DNA of 64,000 bases from Prevotella ihumii (lineage in GTDB: Bacteria > Bacteroidota > Bacteroidia > Bacteroidales > Bacteroidaceae): positions 1,178,701 to 1,242,700 of the forward strand of contig NZ_LT706987.1 of assembly GCF_900155655.1 (NCBI RefSeq). Reading direction: 5' to 3'. Both the position numbers and the translations under genes were made by a program. Shown here piece after piece: positions 60,957-64,000 of this stretch. The stretch's first letter is position 1. Each line of letters starts with the position of its first letter. Under the pieces are notes generated by a model, which was not told the origin of the DNA, made no database searches, and saw only the letters and a list, made by a program, of their open reading frames with translations.

Positions 60957-61007
60957 TAAAATAGAAAAGAGGGAACAAATATAGCGAATGTAAAATTATA
61001 TAAAATT

Positions 61008-61463
61008 ATGGTAATAGGAAACTTAGACGATGCTATGCGTTATTATGCTTTGCACCCACGTATGCGAGAGGTTTTTGAATACGTAGCACAGCATCAGTTT
61101 GATGAAGAAGAAAGTGGACGAATAGAGTTAGACGGAGCTAAGCTATTTATCAATTTAGATGAAGTGGAGTTAGAAGAAAAAGAGGCTCGCAAGATAGAGT
61201 TCCACAAGGCTTATATAGATGTACAAATACCCTTAAGTCAAGAAGAGGTGTTTGGTTGGTCGTCGCTCTCAACTTTGGGTATGCCCGACATAGCTTACGA
61301 TGAGGGCAAGGATGTAGGCTTTTATTGCCAAGAGGCTGAAAAATATATAAGTGTAAAGCCTCAACAATTCATTGTATTCTTCCCCGAAGATGGTCACGCT
61401 CCACTTATAGGAAAAGGAAAGCAACGAAAACTAATTGCCAAAATCAAAATAGAGCAAGACTAA
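61008..61463 (+). CDS. YhcH/YjgK/YiaL family protein
   Basis: 151 residues, the usual length of this cupin-like family, which in E. coli includes a sialic-acid operon member. The family's HKAYIDVQIPLSQEE and the region EKYISVKPQQFIVFFPEDGHAP, with His and Asp/Glu that fit a metal site, are present. It stands alone, divergent from gyrA and convergent with udk. No sugar-catabolism genes are close, so its substrate is open. The family may act on sugar anomers; that role is not firmly settled. Confidence 0.85.
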   Translation: MVIGNLDDAMRYYALHPRMREVFEYVAQHQFDEEESGRIELDGAKLFINLDEVELEEKEARKIEFHKAYIDVQIPLSQEEVFGWSSLSTLGMPDIAYDEGKDVGFYCQEAEKYISVKPQQFIVFFPEDGHAPLIGKGKQRKLIAKIKIEQD

Positions 61464-61476
61464 GGATAAACAAAAA

Positions 61477-61517
61477 AATAGCACGCTCTCTACAATGAAA
61501 ATAGAAAGCGTGCTATT
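61477..61517. terminator. Bidirectional terminator between yhcH and udk
   Basis: AATAGCACGCTCTCTA (61477-61492) pairs with TAGAAAGCGTGCTATT (61502-61517), one mismatch, with an A-run on the left and TATAATAAGG on the right. Confidence 0.85.
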
Positions 61518-61542
61518 ATAATAAGGTGAAAATTGGGACGTT

Positions 61543-62178
61543 TTACTTTCTCTCTATATTTGCTTCCAATCCTTCTATGTATTTACAAATTATGCCAATT
61601 CCCTTTTCGTTCTGTCCACCTTGAGGGATAATAAGGTCGGCAAAACGCTTTGTGGGCTCGATAAATTGTTCGTGCATAGGCTTCAGCACTTCCAAATATC
61701 TGTCTACAACCATTGAAACGGTGCGTCCACGTTCCACTATATCACGTTCTATATTGCGAATAAGACGCTCGTCAGAGTCGCAGTCGACAAATATTTTCAA
61801 GTCCATAATGTCACGCAACTTTTTATTGAGCAGCGTCATAATGCCTTCGATGATGATAACGGGCTTAGGTTCAACGTGAATAGTTTCGGGTAATCGGTTG
61901 CAAATGAGATAACTATAAGTGGGTTGCTCTATGGCTATACCATTGCGAAGGTCGTTCACTTGCTTGGTCAACAACTTCCAATCGAAAGCATCAGGGTGAT
62001 CGAAGTTGATGGCACGGCGTTCCTCTTCGGTCATTTCCGTAGTATCGTTATAATACGAATCTAATGGCACTACTGCTACTTGATGAGGTGGAAGCGCAGC
62101 AGCCACTTTCTTTACCACTGTAGTCTTGCCCGAGCCTGTTCCGCCCGCTATACCTATTATAGTTACCTTATCGCTCAT
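61543..62178 (-). CDS. udk: Uridine kinase
   Basis: 211 residues with the P-loop GIAGGTGSGKTTVVKKV (residues 9-25), LDSYYNDTTEMTEEERRAIN, NFDHPDAFDW and the VDCDSDERLIRNIERDI segment of the uridine kinase family. It phosphorylates uridine and cytidine with a nucleoside triphosphate for pyrimidine salvage. It lies 31 bases after the UDG-like gene on the same strand and is the last gene of that run. Confidence 0.94.
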   Translation of the reverse strand: MSDKVTIIGIAGGTGSGKTTVVKKVAAALPPHQVAVVPLDSYYNDTTEMTEEERRAINFDHPDAFDWKLLTKQVNDLRNGIAIEQPTYSYLICNRLPETIHVEPKPVIIIEGIMTLLNKKLRDIMDLKIFVDCDSDERLIRNIERDIVERGRTVSMVVDRYLEVLKPMHEQFIEPTKRFADLIIPQGGQNEKGIGIICKYIEGLEANIERK

Positions 62179-62209
62179 TTGCTTGCTTTATTTGGGTTTG
62201 AAGAAGGTA

Positions 62210-62800
62210 TTAAACCTCGTCAATAATATTAATTTCGTGAAACATTTGCTTGTAGTATTCAGCCTTTTTCTCCACTTTCATTGGGTAAGCTCGGCTACTA
62301 CTGGGTTGTCTATAAAGACGCAATACCCTACCTTCGAATTCGAACGTTGCATATTCGCCCATTTTAAGGTGGCGTGCATCTATGTTGTAATGGTCGGTAA
62401 AGACCTTAGTAGCCAATTGCCCTGCTGCTAATACAGCTTTGCAATGAGGCAAGGAGCGAAGCATACCATCTAAATCGGCAGGTTCTACTATTTCAAGGTC
62501 TTTATCTGAAGCCGTTCCCGTGGTACGACGGATACGCAAAGCTGTATCAAAGAGCGCTATACCTTTTTCTTTCAAGAAGGGCTTCAGCTTCTCTAAATGG
62601 TAAGTCTTGCGCTCTTGGTCTACAAAGTAAAACTTATCATTAAAGAAGATTAAACCAAAAATACGCCACATATCGTTCGTAAAATTGGGATAATACCACT
62701 CCATAGACCATCGCTTTGGTGCTGGCGGAAACGTACCAAGCATCAACAGCTTGGCATTTTCAGGCAACCAAGGTTCGAAAGGATGGGTTTCTATCTCCAT
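62210..62800 (-). CDS. Uracil-DNA glycosylase superfamily protein
   Basis: 196 residues. KLLMLGTFPPAPKRWSMEWY has the family's first motif in the G-x-F-P-P form, followed by NDMWRIFG, ALFDTALRIRRT and the final motif PSSSRAYPMKV. It therefore probably removes uracil or a related lesion from DNA, though some members have lost activity. Its ATG directly follows the stop of the upstream gene, so the two are co-translated. Substrate range unknown. Confidence 0.75.
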   Translation of the reverse strand: MEIETHPFEPWLPENAKLLMLGTFPPAPKRWSMEWYYPNFTNDMWRIFGLIFFNDKFYFVDQERKTYHLEKLKPFLKEKGIALFDTALRIRRTTGTASDKDLEIVEPADLDGMLRSLPHCKAVLAAGQLATKVFTDHYNIDARHLKMGEYATFEFEGRVLRLYRQPSSSRAYPMKVEKKAEYYKQMFHEINIIDEV

Positions 62801-63847
62801 TTATCGTTGTTCTTTAAGAAGATAGGTTACAACAGGAAGGTGGTCAGAGTAACCGTTGAGCCATACGCCACCTGCTGTGGTACGCTTGGTATTGCCTTTG
62901 TATTTGCCCGACTCTTGGAAGAGGTAATCGCGACGGAATATCTCGTGTTTCCAATACTTCAAAGAAGAAAAATCCTTAGCACCATTCTTGTTCAATAAGT
63001 TTGGAGTCATTACGATTTGGTCGAACAAGTTCCACTTACCTTGATATTGCAATGTGCCTTGTCCATTTTTAACAAGTGTGTTGTACCAAGGGTTATACAT
63101 ATCGCCTTCGCCTACCTCGTCAATGTTTGCCTTTGCAGAAAGACATTTCACCATACTTGCATTGGTTGGGTCGTCGTTCATATCGCCCATTACAAAGACC
63201 TTAACAGAAGGGTCTTCACGAAGGAGCGAATCTTTAAGTGCCTTCACTTGCTTGCCACCCAATTCACGATAGTAAGAACCTGCACCACGGCTTGGCCAGT
63301 GGCATACCACGATGGTAACGTGCTCGTTGGCTAAAGTTCCGCTTACGGTAAGGAAACCACGTGTGGCGTGCGACTTATCTTCTTCACGTTCGTAAACGTA
63401 AGGTACAAGTTTTGTATCACGTACGGTGAAAAGTTGAGGATTATAAAGCAAAGCGCAGTCGATGCCTCGCTTGTCTGGACCTTCTATGTGTACATACTTG
63501 TAACCACGAGCAGCAAGGGCGGGTTGTGCAACGAGGTCGTTCAAAACGTGGTCGTTTTCAACTTCTGCCAAGCCAATAACAGCACATCCAATATTAGGCA
63601 ACACATCTGTACCCATCTCTGCCAATACACGTGACATATTCTTCAACTTGTTCTTATACTTCATTTCGTTCCACGTGTAAGAACCTGTTGGGGTAAACTC
63701 CTTATCGTTCTTACCTTCATCGTGGGTGTAATCGAACAAGTTTTCTTGATTGTAAAAGCCTACTGCATAAGCAGAATACTTCTTTTGAGCAGACAAAGCG
63801 TTGCTAAAAAGCAAGGCTGTAAAGAGAAAAAAAAGATACTTTTTCAT
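62801..63847 (-). CDS. Secreted endonuclease/exonuclease/phosphatase-fold protein
   Basis: 348 residues from the ATG at 63847 (MKKYLFFLFTALLFSNALSAQ), the only start that gives a signal peptide at the N-terminus. The EEP fold residues are clear: GFYNQENLFDY, GLAEVENDHVL, VCHWPSRGAGSYYR, MGDMNDDPTN and YSDHLPV. It is predicted to be a metal-dependent nuclease or phosphodiesterase outside the cytoplasm, perhaps for nucleotide scavenging, which would fit udk in the same run. That link is inference. The 150 bases upstream show nothing clear. Confidence 0.85.
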   Translation of the reverse strand: MKKYLFFLFTALLFSNALSAQKKYSAYAVGFYNQENLFDYTHDEGKNDKEFTPTGSYTWNEMKYKNKLKNMSRVLAEMGTDVLPNIGCAVIGLAEVENDHVLNDLVAQPALAARGYKYVHIEGPDKRGIDCALLYNPQLFTVRDTKLVPYVYEREEDKSHATRGFLTVSGTLANEHVTIVVCHWPSRGAGSYYRELGGKQVKALKDSLLREDPSVKVFVMGDMNDDPTNASMVKCLSAKANIDEVGEGDMYNPWYNTLVKNGQGTLQYQGKWNLFDQIVMTPNLLNKNGAKDFSSLKYWKHEIFRRDYLFQESGKYKGNTKRTTAGGVWLNGYSDHLPVVTYLLKEQR

Positions 63848-64000
63848 TATAGTTTTTTGTTTATTATTATCCAGTTTTTTACCGTTAGTCACACTTTCCT
63901 AAAGCTTATAGATAAGTTATGATGGTGCAAATATCGTGAAATAATCCGAAAATAAAGCAAGATTAATGAAATTTATATCAATAAAAACTTTCTTTATTGA

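Larger units (their letters stand above)
60201..61007. other. 807-bp divergent spacer between gyrA and yhcH
   Basis: No coding gene or RNA gene is seen. From the gyrA side it holds a 16-bp inverted repeat with a candidate gyrA promoter inside it (60279-60366), an 11-bp inverted repeat (60481-60547), palindrome cluster 3 (60562-60643), and a candidate yhcH promoter (60949-60956). The rest is A/T-rich. Confidence 0.7.

Noticed and set aside
1..64000. tRNA or rRNA genes
   Set aside because: I looked in the longer spacers for cloverleaf-like pairs and conserved tRNA arms and saw none; a tRNAscan-SE run would settle this.

Overview
The window is chromosomal DNA of a Bacteroidales bacterium, most likely Prevotella or a close relative. 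Supporting signs are the family set (DUF3127, DUF4835/PorD-like, class 3 fructose-bisphosphatase, short SerA, an EF-G-like paralogue, two-domain CoaBC), the coding order dnaN-exonuclease-coaBC-DUF4835-recN, A/T-rich spacers, and several upstream sequences of the Bacteroidetes TTTG / TAnnTTTG promoter type. No rRNA, tRNA, CRISPR array, phage or transposase gene was seen. Genus and species cannot be fixed from the sequence alone.

Layout. 1-4.2 kb: the end of a family 2 glycosyltransferase, a half-recognisable GT4-like protein, and fbp. 4.5-12.7 kb: a replication/repair block, with a DUF3127 protein divergent from dnaN, then a DnaQ-fold exonuclease, coaBC, a PorD-like protein, recN, and a secreted TPR protein whose N-terminal half looks like an inactivated serine protease. 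13-20.8 kb: a second EF-G-like factor, hemW, pyk with two small zinc-ribbon membrane proteins, and dinB. 20.95-35.4 kb: a one-strand exopolysaccharide locus with a small phosphoglycosyl transferase, outer-membrane export protein, two Wzz-like proteins, Wzx, Wzy, three family 2 glycosyltransferases, LicD, a fused cytidylyltransferase-PLP enzyme, and a WecA-type transferase. 35.5-42.2 kb: lon, tgt, an LptF/G permease and a DEAD-box helicase. 42.4-47.9 kb: tkt-rpiB, an MFS transporter and a secreted low-complexity protein. 48.4-52.4 kb: serC-serA-DUF1015-yigZ. 52.6-60.2 kb: gyrA, three related TPR proteins and a DbpA-like helicase. 61-63.9 kb: yhcH facing udk, a UDG-like protein and a secreted endonuclease/phosphatase-fold protein.

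How the genes work together. The polysaccharide locus holds a nearly complete Wzx/Wzy pathway but no sugar-nucleotide synthesis genes. Its most distinctive part is LicD next to the fused nucleotidyltransferase-PLP enzyme. Together they suggest that a phospho-amino-alcohol (or aminophosphonate) group is made, activated with CTP and transferred to the glycan. The serC-serA operon elsewhere in the window makes phosphoserine, one possible precursor.

Structure outside genes. Two dispersed non-coding repeat families stand out. One has TTAACCCAAATCGGTCGTTAG-type inverted ends (four copies, about 90-204 bp, mostly at gene 3' ends; one copy is a 44-bp perfect hairpin). The other is made of AAACATATATGTTT and CAAAGTTCAACTTTG palindromes (three clusters). 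Four proteins have altered key residues at sites that are normally conserved: the EF-G-like protein, SerA, Tgt and the protease-like TPR protein.
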